Positions 36,860 through 45,979 of a DNA stretch of 64,000 nt are shown here, one piece after another. The stretch covers positions 62,001 to 126,000 of the forward strand of contig NZ_JACIJE010000011.1 in NCBI RefSeq assembly GCF_014199195.1, in the 5' to 3' direction. Source of the stretch: Neoroseomonas alkaliterrae. Its GTDB lineage: Bacteria > Pseudomonadota > Alphaproteobacteria > Acetobacterales > Acetobacteraceae. Under the pieces are notes generated by a model. The model was not told the DNA's origin and ran no database searches. It saw nothing but the letters and a program-made list of their open reading frames with translations. The stretch's first letter is position 1. Each line of letters opens with the position of its first letter. The translations under genes were made by a program, and so were the position numbers.

Positions 36860-37253
36860 GGCGCGGTACCGCGCCGGATCGCCGGCGCGCGCCGCCCTGA
36901 CGGCCGCGCGCCGCCTGCCTGTCGCGGCATGGGGCGCTGCCGCATGGCTTGCCCTCGCCGCGCCCGGCGCGGCGGCGGCGCCCGACCGGCCGCCCGGATT
37001 GGCGGGGCGCATCCTCGCCGCCGCCGAGCAGATGGACCGCGCCGCCGGAGCGCCCGAGCGCAGCATCCTGCGCAACCGGCCCTACCGCGTCTGCCTGCTC
37101 GACCTGCTGCTGGCCAGCGACCTGCCGAATGCGCGGCTGGAGCGCCTCGCGCGCGAGACCGAGGCCGGGCGCGAGGATCCGCTGATGGCCGAACGGCCCG
37201 ACCTTTTCGCGGCCGCGACGGCGCGCTGCCCGCAGGGCGGCCTGCCGCGCTGA
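36834..37253 (+). CDS. Small secreted hypothetical protein
   Basis: A 139-residue open frame starting with GTG inside the 3' end of phaA (26-bp overlap). The segment [20 protein letters not shown] resembles a signal peptide or membrane anchor. The remaining 85 residues are mostly helical, with [12 protein letters not shown] and ARCPQGG contributing two cysteines. No other in-frame ATG/GTG precedes the hydrophobic segment. Family not recognised; it may be a genuine small periplasmic protein. Confidence 0.5.
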   Translation: MSPCASNGKARYRAGSPARAALTAARRLPVAAWGAAAWLALAAPGAAAAPDRPPGLAGRILAAAEQMDRAAGAPERSILRNRPYRVCLLDLLLASDLPNARLERLARETEAGREDPLMAERPDLFAAATARCPQGGLPR

Positions 37254-37371
37254 TGCCCGGCGGATGCAGGGCGCGTTTCATGGGCCGGGTATCGGCGGTT
37301 GATGGCAGGCCCCATGCCGGCGGATGAAGGGGATCTTGCCCCTCGCCCGCCGGGATGCGGCGGCGTTCGGC

Positions 37372-39756
37372 TCAGCCCGCCTCCGCCTCCGCCTCCGCGA
37401 CCCGCATCGCCGCCGCCACGAAGCCGTCCGGCGTCAGCGAGATCGAGTCGATGCCGCATTCCACGAGGAAGGCGGCGAAGTCGGGGTGGTTGGACGGCGC
37501 CTCGCCGCAGATGCCCACCTTGATGCCGCAGGCATGGGCGCGGCGGATGACGTCGGCGATCATGCGCTTCACCGCCTCGTCCCGCTCGTCGAACAGGGCG
37601 CGCAGCGCGGCCGAATCCCGGTCCACGCCGAGCACGAGCTGCGTCAGGTCGTTCGAGCCGATCGAGAAGCCGTCGAAGCGCGCCGCGAACGCCTCGGCGA
37701 GGATCACGTTCGCCGGGATCTCGCACATCACGTAGACCTGCAGCCCGTCCTCTCCGCGCGTCAGGCCGTTCTCGGCCATCAGGGCGAGGACGCGGTCGGC
37801 CTCGGCCGGGGTGCGGCAGAAGGGGATCATCAGGATGATGTTGTCGCAGCCCAGTTCCCGGCGCGCCTTCAGCATCGCCCGGCATTCCAGCGCGAAGCCC
37901 TCGCGGTAGAGATCGGAATAGTAGCGCGAGGCGCCGCGCAGCCCGAGCATCGGGTTCTCCTCCGCCGGCTCGAACTGCGGGCCGCCGATCAGGTGCGCGT
38001 ACTCGTTCGACTTGAAGTCCGACATCCGCACGATCACCGGGCGCGGATGGAAGGGGGCGGCGATGCGCGCCACGCCGCGCGCGAGCGTGTCCACGAAGTA
38101 GGACGCCTTGTCGGGGAAGCGCCGCGTCAGGCGCCGGATCTCGCGCTTCGCCGCGGCGTCCTCGATCTCGTCGAAGCGCAGCAGGGCGACGGGATGCGCC
38201 TTCACCACCGCGCTGATGATGAATTCCATCCGCGCAAGGCCGACGCCGGCCGCCGGCAGCCGCCACCAGCGCATCGCCGCCGCCGGTGTGGCGATGTTCA
38301 GCATCATCGCGGTGCGCGTCGCCGGGATGGCGGCGAGGTCGATCTCCCGCGCCTCGAAGGGCAGGCTGCCGTCATAGACATGCCCTTCGCTCCCTTCGGC
38401 GCAGGAGAGGGTGACGGCCTGGCCGTCCCGCAGGCGCGCCGTCGCTTCCCCGGTGCCGATCACCGCGGGCACGCCGAGTTCGCGGCTGACGATGGCCGCA
38501 TGGCTGGTGGTGCCGCCATGGTCGGTGACGATGCCCGCGGCCTTGCGCATCAGCGGCACCCAGTCGGGGTCGGTCGCCTCGGCCACGAGCACGGCGCCAT
38601 CCGGGAAATCGGCGATGCCCGAGGGGTCGTGCACGATGCGCACCGGGCCGGCGGCGATCGCCTCGCCCACCGCCGCGCCGGAGAGGATCGGCCGCGCCTT
38701 CGCCTTCAGGTGGAAGGAGCGCAGCGTGCCGCCGCGATCGGCGCCATGCACGGTCTCGGGGCGGGCCTGGAGGATGAACAGCGCGCCGCTCTCGCCGTCG
38801 CGGGCCCATTCCATGTCCATCGGGCGGCCGTAATGCGCCTCGATCGCCACCGCCCAGCGGGCAAGCGCGAGGATCTCCTCATCCGCCAGGACGAAGGCCT
38901 CGCGCTCGGCGCGGCGTGTGGCGACGAGGGCGGTGCGGGCGCTGCCGCCGCTCGCGTAGATCATCTTGCGCGCCTTGGCGCCGCAGGCCTTCTCGAGGAT
39001 CGGCCGCTTCGCAGGGTCGGCCAGCGGAGCCTTGAACACCAGGTAGTGGTCGGGATCCACGAGGCCCTGCACCACCGTCTCGCCCAGGCCCCAGGCGGCG
39101 CTGATGCTGACCACGCCGGGGAAGCCGCTCTCGGTGTCGAGGGAGAACATCACGCCCGAGGCGCCGGTGTCGGCGTGGACCATGAGCTGCACGCCGACCG
39201 AGAGCGCCACCTTGCCGTGGTCGAAGCCCTGCATCTCCCGGTAGGCGATGGCGCGGTCCGTCCACAGGGAGGCGTAGCAGGCGCGGCAGGCCTCGAGCAG
39301 CGCGCGCTCCCCGCGCACGTTGAGGAAACTCTCGTGCTGGCCGGCGAAGGAGGCGGTGGGCAGATCCTCGGCCGTGGCCGAGGAGCGCACGGCGACCGCG
39401 GGGTCGGGCCGGCCGGCCCTGCGGCCGAGCTCGCGGTAGGCGGCGCGGATCGCCTCGGCGATGGCGGGCGGGATCTCGCTGTCGAGGAAGCGGCGACGCA
39501 GGGCAGCGCCGGTCTCCTGCAGGCTGGCGGCGCCGGCATGGAAGGCGGCGAGCGCCTCGGCCACGGGCGCGGCGAGCGCATTGGCCGAGACGTGCTGGCG
39601 GAAGGCATCGGCGGTGGTGGCGAAGCCGTCGGGCACGCGCACCCCGGCGGCGGCGAGGCCGCGCAGCATCTCGCCCAGGGAGGCGTTCTTGCCGCCGACC
39701 CGCGCGACATCGGCGATGCCGACATCGCCGAACCACAGCACAGGGGTGTCGGTCAT
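37372..39756 (-). CDS. ppsA: Phosphoenolpyruvate synthase
   Basis: A 794-residue pyruvate, water dikinase. The N-terminal ATP-grasp part has GGKNASLGEM (about 21-30), VAVRSSATAEDLPTASFAGQ and the nucleotide segment QARPETVHG. The swivelling phosphohistidine domain has GIVTDHGGTTSHAAIVSRELG. The C-terminal PEP/pyruvate barrel has GLRGASRYYSD and SIGSNDLTQL. It makes PEP from pyruvate for gluconeogenesis. ATG 39756 starts the domain; the frame is open upstream without homology. Confidence 0.95.
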   Translation of the reverse strand: MTDTPVLWFGDVGIADVARVGGKNASLGEMLRGLAAAGVRVPDGFATTADAFRQHVSANALAAPVAEALAAFHAGAASLQETGAALRRRFLDSEIPPAIAEAIRAAYRELGRRAGRPDPAVAVRSSATAEDLPTASFAGQHESFLNVRGERALLEACRACYASLWTDRAIAYREMQGFDHGKVALSVGVQLMVHADTGASGVMFSLDTESGFPGVVSISAAWGLGETVVQGLVDPDHYLVFKAPLADPAKRPILEKACGAKARKMIYASGGSARTALVATRRAEREAFVLADEEILALARWAVAIEAHYGRPMDMEWARDGESGALFILQARPETVHGADRGGTLRSFHLKAKARPILSGAAVGEAIAAGPVRIVHDPSGIADFPDGAVLVAEATDPDWVPLMRKAAGIVTDHGGTTSHAAIVSRELGVPAVIGTGEATARLRDGQAVTLSCAEGSEGHVYDGSLPFEAREIDLAAIPATRTAMMLNIATPAAAMRWWRLPAAGVGLARMEFIISAVVKAHPVALLRFDEIEDAAAKREIRRLTRRFPDKASYFVDTLARGVARIAAPFHPRPVIVRMSDFKSNEYAHLIGGPQFEPAEENPMLGLRGASRYYSDLYREGFALECRAMLKARRELGCDNIILMIPFCRTPAEADRVLALMAENGLTRGEDGLQVYVMCEIPANVILAEAFAARFDGFSIGSNDLTQLVLGVDRDSAALRALFDERDEAVKRMIADVIRRAHACGIKVGICGEAPSNHPDFAAFLVECGIDSISLTPDGFVAAAMRVAEAEAEAG

Positions 39757-39956
39757 GGCGCTCCTACCGGTCTGGCGCGCGGGGCGGCCGGTGCGGCCCG
39801 TGCCCTGCCGCGCAAGGACCCGCACCGCCGGCGCTCCGCCGGTCCGGCGCAGCAGGCGGCGGATGCGCCGGCTTCGCCTTGATCCCGCGCAAGGTGGCGC
39901 GGCGGCATCACTGGGAGCATGATCGCGGTGCACGGGCGCCGCAGCGGGAGAGCATC

Positions 39957-40247
39957 ATGGCCAGCAAGGACATCCTCGCCGAGGTCGCGGCCGAGCGCAG
40001 TCGGCAGGACGCCCGCTGGGGCGGGTCCGGCCACGACGACGCGATGACGATGACGGAATTCGCCCGGCTGATCGCCGACTACGCCGGCTGGGCGCGCGTC
40101 AAGGCGCGGGAGGGGGCGCTCGATGAGGCGCGGCTGCGTTTCCTGCAGGTCGCGGCACTCGCGGTGGCGGCGGTCGAGCGCCTGGATCGCGACCGCAGCG
40201 GCGCCTCCGCCCCCGCGCCGGCGCCGCGCGACATCGATTGGGAATAG
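39957..40247 (+). CDS. Small hypothetical protein with phage-like ERxRQ..WG..HDD motif
   Basis: A 96-residue cytoplasmic protein. The segment AAERSRQDARWGGSGHDD (about 11-28) matches a motif common in small phage-encoded proteins (AAERRRQ..W...HDD). The rest is helical, with a proline-rich tail ending DIDWE. A GGGAGAG ribosome site precedes ATG 39957. No phage genes are adjacent. A 282-bp gap follows (40248-40529) in which I see no gene. Confidence 0.6.
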   Translation: MASKDILAEVAAERSRQDARWGGSGHDDAMTMTEFARLIADYAGWARVKAREGALDEARLRFLQVAALAVAAVERLDRDRSGASAPAPAPRDIDWE

Positions 40248-40529
40248 GCGCGCCCGCACTCCGTTCCGGCCGCCAAAGGCCGCCCGCCGTCTCGCGGCGT
40301 GCTGTCACGACGTGGCGGTTGCTGCGAGGGGCCTGCCGGCGCGGGCCGGTCTCGTGCCTGGCGGATGATGGTCGGACCCTCGCCCGCCGGTCATCGCGGC
40401 GCGGTTCCGCGCTCGGCCGCCCCGCCTGCCCTGCCCGATGGCATGATTGCCGCGTTCTCCGATGGGGCTTGATCGACGGGCGTTCCGCGCGATGGCGGCG
40501 GGCGGCAGGGTCTTGCCCACTGGCCGGCC

Positions 40530-41876
40530 TCACCCCCGCCCCGGCCAGACCCCCGGCCGCACCGCCGCCGCGCAGAGCGCCCCATAGGCGGTGATGCCGA
40601 GCGCCACCGCCACGAACTGCCCGGTCAGGCCGAGGCCCAGCAGGTCGGCCAGCACCCATCCGCCGCCGACCGCGAGCGCGATCCGCGCCAGCCCCGCCAT
40701 CACCGGCCAGCCCATCCGCCCCGCCCCCATCGCCGCGAAATAGAGCGCCATGCCGAGGCCGAAGACCGGCATCGCCCAGGCGATGACCGACAGCGCGCGG
40801 GTCGCGACCGCCTGCACGGCGGGGTCCGCGGTGAAGGCGGCGGCGGTCGTCGCGGGGAAGATTGCGACGGGGATGGCGATCAGGCTCGTCACCGCGACGG
40901 CGAGCGCGCCGCCGGTCCAGGCGATCCGCCGCGCCTCCGCCCAGTCCCCCGCGCCGACCGAGCGCCCGACCAGCGCGGTCAGCGCCGAGCCGACGCCGAA
41001 GGCGAGCGGGATCATCAGGAACTCGATGCGCGCCGAGATGCCGTAGCCCGCCACCGCCGCCGGCCCGTGCGCGGCGATGCGCGCCGTGACGAGGATGGTC
41101 GCGAGGTTGGCGATGGTCGCCATGGCGCAGGCCACGAGGCCGACCGAGAGGATGCGCGAGAAATGCGCCGCACGGATCGGCGTCCGCAGCGCCGGCGCGA
41201 AGCCCGCGCCGCCGGCGAGGAAGACCGCGGCCATCAGCACCGCCGAACCCGTCATCGCCAGCGCGAAGGCCATCCCCGCCCCGGCGAGGCCAAGGCCGAA
41301 CGGCTCCATCAGCAGCCAGGCGAGCGGCGGATAGGCGAGCCAGCCGCCCACCACCCCGCGCGCCGCCAGCGCATGCCGCCCCCCGCCGCGCAGGATCGAG
41401 GCGAGGGTATTGGTCAGCCAGGCCGGCAGCGCGCCGGCCCCGAAGGTCCAGGCGGCATAGGCGGCCGCCGCGGCGGCCGTCTCCGCGCCGCCGATCAGGC
41501 CGAGCACGGCATGGGGGAAGATCGCGAGCGGGACGGCGAACAGCGCCGCCCCCGCGCAGGCGATGATCAGGGCATGGGTGGCGAGCGCGGCCGCCTCCTC
41601 CGGCCTGCCGGCGCCGAGCGCCCGGGCGATGGCCGAGACCACGCCGCCGCCCATGGCGCCGGCCGACATCTGGCTGAGCAGCAGCGCGAAGGGCAGCACC
41701 AGCGACCAGCCGGCGAGCGCGAGCGTGCCCTGCCGCGCCGCCAGCCAGGGCTCGATGAGCTGCGCGGCCACCTGCGTCGCGACCAGGAGCGTGGTCGGCG
41801 CGGCGAGGGCGAGGATGCGGCGCAGCCGGTCCCCTGCCGTGGCCCGCGCGGGCGCGAGGCCGGCGGCGTCAGTCAT
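40530..41876 (-). CDS. MATE-family multidrug efflux transporter
   Basis: A 448-residue inner-membrane antiporter with about twelve helices in two homologous halves. Family segments include ILALAAPTTLLVATQVAAQLIEPW at the start of half one and RIEFLMIPLAFGVGSALTALVGRSVGAGD in half two. It begins inside the end of the HxlR gene (8-bp overlap) on the same strand, so the regulator and pump form an operon. Substrate unknown. Confidence 0.9.
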   Translation of the reverse strand: MTDAAGLAPARATAGDRLRRILALAAPTTLLVATQVAAQLIEPWLAARQGTLALAGWSLVLPFALLLSQMSAGAMGGGVVSAIARALGAGRPEEAAALATHALIIACAGAALFAVPLAIFPHAVLGLIGGAETAAAAAAYAAWTFGAGALPAWLTNTLASILRGGGRHALAARGVVGGWLAYPPLAWLLMEPFGLGLAGAGMAFALAMTGSAVLMAAVFLAGGAGFAPALRTPIRAAHFSRILSVGLVACAMATIANLATILVTARIAAHGPAAVAGYGISARIEFLMIPLAFGVGSALTALVGRSVGAGDWAEARRIAWTGGALAVAVTSLIAIPVAIFPATTAAAFTADPAVQAVATRALSVIAWAMPVFGLGMALYFAAMGAGRMGWPVMAGLARIALAVGGGWVLADLLGLGLTGQFVAVALGITAYGALCAAAVRPGVWPGRG

Positions 41877-42384
41877 GGCGGCCGGGATCCTCGGCGGGCG
41901 CGGCGCGCTCGGCAGCGGCGCCGAAGCGGCGGCGGATGGCCTCTCCCGCGCCGGGGCCCGGAAGGATGCGGACATCCTCGGGCCCGATCTCGCTGCCATC
42001 CGCCCGGCAGGGCCGAGGGGCCATCACCGGCGCGCCGGTTGCGCGGTCGAGCATGATGGTGGGCGGGCCTTCGCCTTCGAAGAAATGGCGGACGCCCCAG
42101 TCGCGGATCGCGAGGTAGAGGGGGAATGCGTCGCGGCCGCGCGCCGTCAGCCTGTAGGCATGGCGGCCGCCTTCGGGGATGCGCGCGAGCAGCCCATGCC
42201 GGACGAGATGCGCGAGCCGCGCCGAGAGGATGTTCGGCGCGATGCCGAGGTTGCGCTGGAAGGCGTCGAAGCGGGTGGTGCCGGCGAAGGCCTCGCGCAG
42301 GATCAGGAGGGTCCAGCGTTCACCGAGCACGGCCATGGCGCGGGCGACCGGGCAGCGCATGGCGGCGAAATCGGTGGGGCGCAT
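41869..42384 (-). CDS. HxlR-family winged-helix transcriptional regulator
   Basis: A 171-residue regulator. The HxlR core runs about 9-100: CPVARAMAVLGERWTLLILREAFAGTTRFDAFQRNLGIAPNILSARL, where Cys10 is the residue used for redox or electrophile sensing in some members. A C-terminal extension (about 110-171) is variable. ATG 42384 lies 14 bp from two identical palindromes, the probable operators. It is followed directly by the MATE pump gene. Confidence 0.9.
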   Translation of the reverse strand: MRPTDFAAMRCPVARAMAVLGERWTLLILREAFAGTTRFDAFQRNLGIAPNILSARLAHLVRHGLLARIPEGGRHAYRLTARGRDAFPLYLAIRDWGVRHFFEGEGPPTIMLDRATGAPVMAPRPCRADGSEIGPEDVRILPGPGAGEAIRRRFGAAAERAAPAEDPGRHD

Positions 42385-42398
42385 GGGGGCTCCGGCGG

Positions 42399-42438
42399 GC
42401 TTGCATGATGCAAGCATGCTGGCTTGCATGATGCAAGC
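42399..42438 (-). promoter_or_regulatory. Twin palindromic operators upstream of the HxlR-MATE operon
   Basis: Two identical 17-bp palindromes, GCTTGCATGATGCAAGC, lie at 42399-42415 and 42422-42438. Arms GCTTGCAT/ATGCAAGC are perfect around a central G. Centres are 23 bp apart, about two helical turns, so dimers would bind on one DNA face. Position just upstream of the HxlR start suggests autoregulation. Confidence 0.75.
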
Positions 42439-42566
42439 CTGTCCGCACCGGCGCTGCCGGGCCTTGTCCACAGGAAATTGCGGCACGGTTGCATCGCAGA
42501 ACTTGTGTCGCGCCGCGGCTTTGCCCTACCGTATCTTGTGTCAGGGGGACACAGGGGGACCACCGG

Positions 42567-43058
42567 ATGGACTGGACCGCGGAAGCGATCGAGCGCCTGA
42601 AGGCGCTCTGGGCCGAGGGGCATTCCACGGCCGAGATCGGCCGGCGCATGGGCATCTCGAAGAATGCGGTGGTGGGCAAGGCGCACCGGCTGAACCTGCC
42701 GGCGCGGCCGAGCCCGATCCGCCGCGACGCCCAGCCGCGCCCCGCGCCCGTTCCGCGCGCGCCGCGCCCGGTGGCGCCGGCGCGGGCAGCCGTGCCGCCG
42801 CCGATGCTGCGGGCCGCCCCCGCCGTCGCGCCGGCCGCGCCGCCGCCCGCGCCGGCCGCTCCGGTGCTCAGGGCCTTCCCCGCGCCCGCCGCGCGGCCGC
42901 GCCTGGGCAGCCGCACCTGCTGCTGGCCGATCGGCGAGCCGGGAACCTCGGCCTTCCGCTTCTGCGGCGCCGAGCCGATGGCGGGCAAGCCCTATTGCGC
43001 GGAGCACGCCGCGCTCGCCTATGTGAAGCCGCGCGACCGGCGCGAGGACGCGGCGTAG
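42567..43058 (+). CDS. gcrA: Cell-cycle regulator GcrA
   Basis: A 163-residue GcrA protein. The N-terminal HTH domain is MDWTAEAIERLKALWAEG...ISKNAVVGKAHRLNLPAR (1-47). A proline/alanine linker follows (48-125), then the sigma70-contacting C-terminal module CCWPIGEPGT...FCG...YCAEH. GcrA works with CcrM-methylated promoters in alphaproteobacteria. ATG 42567 is chosen; the upstream 26 codons are non-family. An inverted repeat TGTGTC-N5-GACACA (42537-42553) lies just ahead of the ribosome site. Confidence 0.95.
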   Translation: MDWTAEAIERLKALWAEGHSTAEIGRRMGISKNAVVGKAHRLNLPARPSPIRRDAQPRPAPVPRAPRPVAPARAAVPPPMLRAAPAVAPAAPPPAPAAPVLRAFPAPAARPRLGSRTCCWPIGEPGTSAFRFCGAEPMAGKPYCAEHAALAYVKPRDRREDAA

Positions 43059-43289
43059 GGAACGCGGCCTGCCCTGGCGCCACCCGCCAAGGCGCGCCGG
43101 CACCGCGGCTGCTTTCGCGACGGCAGGCTCGGTCCGTCGCCGTCGGTCGGTTTCGTGATGCGGCGTCTTGCCGCGGAGCGGAGCCAGACCTGACGCGCCG
43201 GGATCCTTCGCCCGCGGCGGCGGATCGCAGCGCCGCGCGTGGCGTGTGTGCGCCCGGTAGGGCGAACCGACATGCGTCCTCGGCGCGGC

Positions 43290-43890
43290 GCGCATTGGCG
43301 GCGTGCTCGAGGGCAGTGCCGCCCTCCACGCGGCGACCATCGCCGTGGGCGCGAGCGGGCAGGTGATCGAGGTCTTCGCCGTCGGCAACCACACGCCTCC
43401 GGGGGAGGAGACGGTGCGGCCCGAACTGACGAAGGCCGTCGCGAACGGCGTGTGGGGGCATCGCCTCGGCCTCCGGGGGCGTTCCTCAACGACGAGGTGC
43501 TCCCCGCCATCGCCTTCCGTAGCCTTGATGCCAGCACGACGCTTGGGCAGGAACGAGCGGCGTCACGCCGCAGAGCGTCCTGCTCATCGTGGTGGAGAGG
43601 AGCGGTGACCTCACCTACCCCACCGTCGTGACCCTCGAGAACGGCGGCACCGCCTCGCCTGGCGACATCGTCCTCATCGCCGCGACGAGTGGCGGCACCT
43701 TCGCCGCCAGCCCCTGGTGAGCCCGGCCGCTGCATGCTCACCTTGCTAGGCGGGCTGGGCGAGCCCCGACATCGGGGTATTCGTCGCGCCGGATGCCGAG
43801 GAGGAGGCGCCCGAGACCGTCACCCTGGCACTGATCGCGGCCTCGGGCACCGAATGCTGGATGGTGGAGGTCACCCGCGCCCGGCAGCGC
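43290..43890 (+). pseudogene. Decayed Calx-beta-containing gene remnant
   Basis: This 1,063-bp gap between gcrA and azlD has no intact gene. Frame 2 at 43562-43720 reads VTPQSVLLIVVERSGDLTYP followed by VTLENGGTASPGD, then a stop; frame 1 from 43768 reads FVAPDAEEEAPETVTLALIA. Both are typical of adjacent strands of a Calx-beta domain, as found in large surface proteins. The frame change and stop show decay. Pieces further upstream (43303-43470) also look protein-like but I cannot place them. Confidence 0.6.
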
Positions 43891-44121
43891 GCGGCCGGTG
43901 GGCGGTTTCAATCCGGACATCCCCCTTCGGCTACGCCCCCGGGCAAGGGGCGCATGCACCCGATTTCGCGCCGTTCCGATCGCAGGGCATCCGCCTGCCG
44001 CGGTCATCGCGCGAGGCCGGCTCCCGCGACCATCCGGGGCGCGCGCCGGGCTGGCGGGCGGCCGCGCGCCCGAGGCAAGGCCGTGTCGGGAAACCGAGGC
44101 CGGACCCTTCTCCCCCTGCCG

Positions 44122-44424
44122 TCAGATCACCAGCCCGAGCAGCCATATCGCCGCCACCCCGGCGGCGATCGCCGCCGCCAGGTTGCGCGTCGCCGCCTGC
44201 GCGGCCACCACCGCCAGCGCCGCGAGGAAGCCCTTGCTTCCGTGTGTCGCCAGCGCCGGCGCGACATAGGCGACGAAGATCGGCCCCGGCAGGTGCTGCA
44301 GCATCACCTCGACGAAGCGCGGCGGCCGCACCGCGCGGAACAGCGCATACCCCCCGGCGCGGCAGAGATAGGTCGCCAGCGCCATGCCGAGGATGGCGAG
44401 CAGGACATCGAGGCGCAGCGTCAT
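44122..44424 (-). CDS. azlD: AzlD-like branched-chain amino acid exporter subunit
   Basis: A 100-residue membrane protein with about four helices: LAILGMALATYLCRAGGYAL at the N-terminus, then LPGPIFVAYVAPALA and a C-terminal AAIAAGVAAIWLLGL. It matches the AzlD family, which works with AzlC in exporting branched-chain amino acids or analogues. It overlaps azlC by four bases. Confidence 0.88.
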   Translation of the reverse strand: MTLRLDVLLAILGMALATYLCRAGGYALFRAVRPPRFVEVMLQHLPGPIFVAYVAPALATHGSKGFLAALAVVAAQAATRNLAAAIAAGVAAIWLLGLVI

Positions 44425-45128
44425 CGCCGCCGCATCTCGAGCCAGGCCCCGAGCGCCGCGCCGCCGAGCGCGCCCGCCAGCAGCGGCCAGGGCGCCGCAA
44501 GGCCCAGCCACCAGGCCGCCAGCGACAGCGCCGCCGCCAGCAGCCACGGCGCGAGGTCCCGCCGCACGCCCTGCCAGACCGGGACCAGGATGGCGCAGAA
44601 GGTCGCGATGGCGGCGAAATACAGCGGATGGCCCGGCGGCAGCCGCACCACCGCGCCCGCCACATGCCCCACGCCCACCGCGACCAGCCAGAAGCACCAC
44701 AGCGCCAGCGCCACGCCGAGCAGGTAGCCCGCATCGCGCCCGCCGCGCCGCATCTCGGCCGCCGAGAGCGCGTAGGAATGGTCCACCAGCGTCGAGAGCG
44801 TGCCCCACAGCCGCAGCCCGCGCAGCCGGTCGAGCCAGGGCGCGAGGGCCGCGCCCATCGGCGCGAGGCGCATGTTCACCACCAGCGCCGCCACCGTCGC
44901 CGCCGCGACCGGCGCGGGATCGGTCCAGAGTTCCAGCGCCAGCAGCTGCGAGGACCCGGCGAAGACCAGCGCCGACATCAGCAGCGTCTCAAGCAGCGAA
45001 AGCCCCTTGGCGTCGGAGATCACGCCCACCACCAGGCCGAAGGGAAAGGTGCCGATGACGAGCGGCACCGCATCGCGCGCGCCGCGCAGCACGCCCTTGC
45101 GCGTGAAGACGACGGCGCTGCCGCTCAT
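44421..45128 (-). CDS. azlC: AzlC-family branched-chain amino acid exporter
   Basis: A 235-residue permease with the family core RDAVPLVIGTFPFGLVVGVISDAKG (about 18-42) and MSALVFAGSSQLLALELW. About seven helices are predicted. ATG 45128 overlaps the recX stop by four bases, and its own end overlaps azlD, giving a recX-azlC-azlD coupled unit. The frame is open further upstream only as a shadow of recX. Confidence 0.9.
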   Translation of the reverse strand: MSGSAVVFTRKGVLRGARDAVPLVIGTFPFGLVVGVISDAKGLSLLETLLMSALVFAGSSQLLALELWTDPAPVAAATVAALVVNMRLAPMGAALAPWLDRLRGLRLWGTLSTLVDHSYALSAAEMRRGGRDAGYLLGVALALWCFWLVAVGVGHVAGAVVRLPPGHPLYFAAIATFCAILVPVWQGVRRDLAPWLLAAALSLAAWWLGLAAPWPLLAGALGGAALGAWLEMRRR

Positions 45129-45748
45129 GCCCGCCGCGCCGCCAGCAGGCGCTCCTCCGCCGCCTCGGGCGCCATGGCGAGCGCGCGCCGCGCCACCGCC
45201 TGGGCGAAGCCGCCGCGGGCGAGCGCGGCGAGCGCCTTGCGGCGCGCCTCGGCATCCTCGGGCGCGCGCGCGAAGGGGCCGATGCGGCGGCGGCGGCAAT
45301 AGGCGAGGGCGGCGTCGAGCTCGGCCTCCTCGTCCGCGGGAATGGCCGTGGCGCTGGTTTCCGCATCCACGCCCTTCGCGGCGAGATGCGCGGCGACGGC
45401 CCGGCGCGAGCGCCCCGCACGCATCAGCCGCCGCGCGCGGCTCTCGGCGAAGGCGACGTCGTCCACCGCGCCGGCGGCGACCATGGCGCGCGCCACCCGC
45501 GCGGCAGCGGCGCGGGCAGCGGCGGCGGCGGCGGCGATGGCCTCGCGCGGCCGGCCCTCGGCCTCGGCGGCGCGGGCCCAGCGCTCCACGCGCCGTTCGA
45601 GCACCCGCCGCAGCCCCGCCTCGGTCGCGGCGAAACGCGCGAGATGCGCGAGCGCGGCCTCGCGCAGCCGCGCCTCGGTCGGGGCCTCGCCGGCGGGGTG
45701 CCGCACCCGCGGGCTGCGCGGCGCGCCACTGTGCTCGTGCTGGGACAT
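45125..45748 (-). CDS. recX: RecX-family regulatory protein
   Basis: A 207-residue helical repeat protein. The RecX-type segments are ALAHLARFAATEAGLRRVLERR (about 32-53), VDDVAFAESRARRLMRAGRS and a later helical repeat ending LARGGFAQAVARRAL. RecX inhibits RecA filament growth. It is longer than E. coli RecX (166) because of alanine-rich linkers. recA is not adjacent; instead azlCD follow with overlapping starts. Confidence 0.82.
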   Translation of the reverse strand: MSQHEHSGAPRSPRVRHPAGEAPTEARLREAALAHLARFAATEAGLRRVLERRVERWARAAEAEGRPREAIAAAAAAARAAAARVARAMVAAGAVDDVAFAESRARRLMRAGRSRRAVAAHLAAKGVDAETSATAIPADEEAELDAALAYCRRRRIGPFARAPEDAEARRKALAALARGGFAQAVARRALAMAPEAAEERLLAARRA

Positions 45749-45979
45749 CCCCGCCTTCTGGCACGGCCGGCGGCGGGCGGCGAGATCGGGCGGCGGCGGT
45801 ATGCCGGAGCGGGCCGCGGCCACCCCGCCCCCCCCGGGCGCGAGGCGGATCGCGCCCCGCCACCGCGGGAAACGGGCACGCGGCCACCACGACCCGGTCG
45901 CTAAGGCCAACCCTCACGCGCAAATCGGCAACGGATCTTCCACCACGCACGATGACGCGGCCCGGCCTAGCATCGCCCC

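Noticed and set aside
40248-40529. Possible insertion-sequence remnant in the 282-bp gap before the MATE gene
   Set aside because: Short frames exist but show no transposase motif, no terminal repeats and no target duplication.
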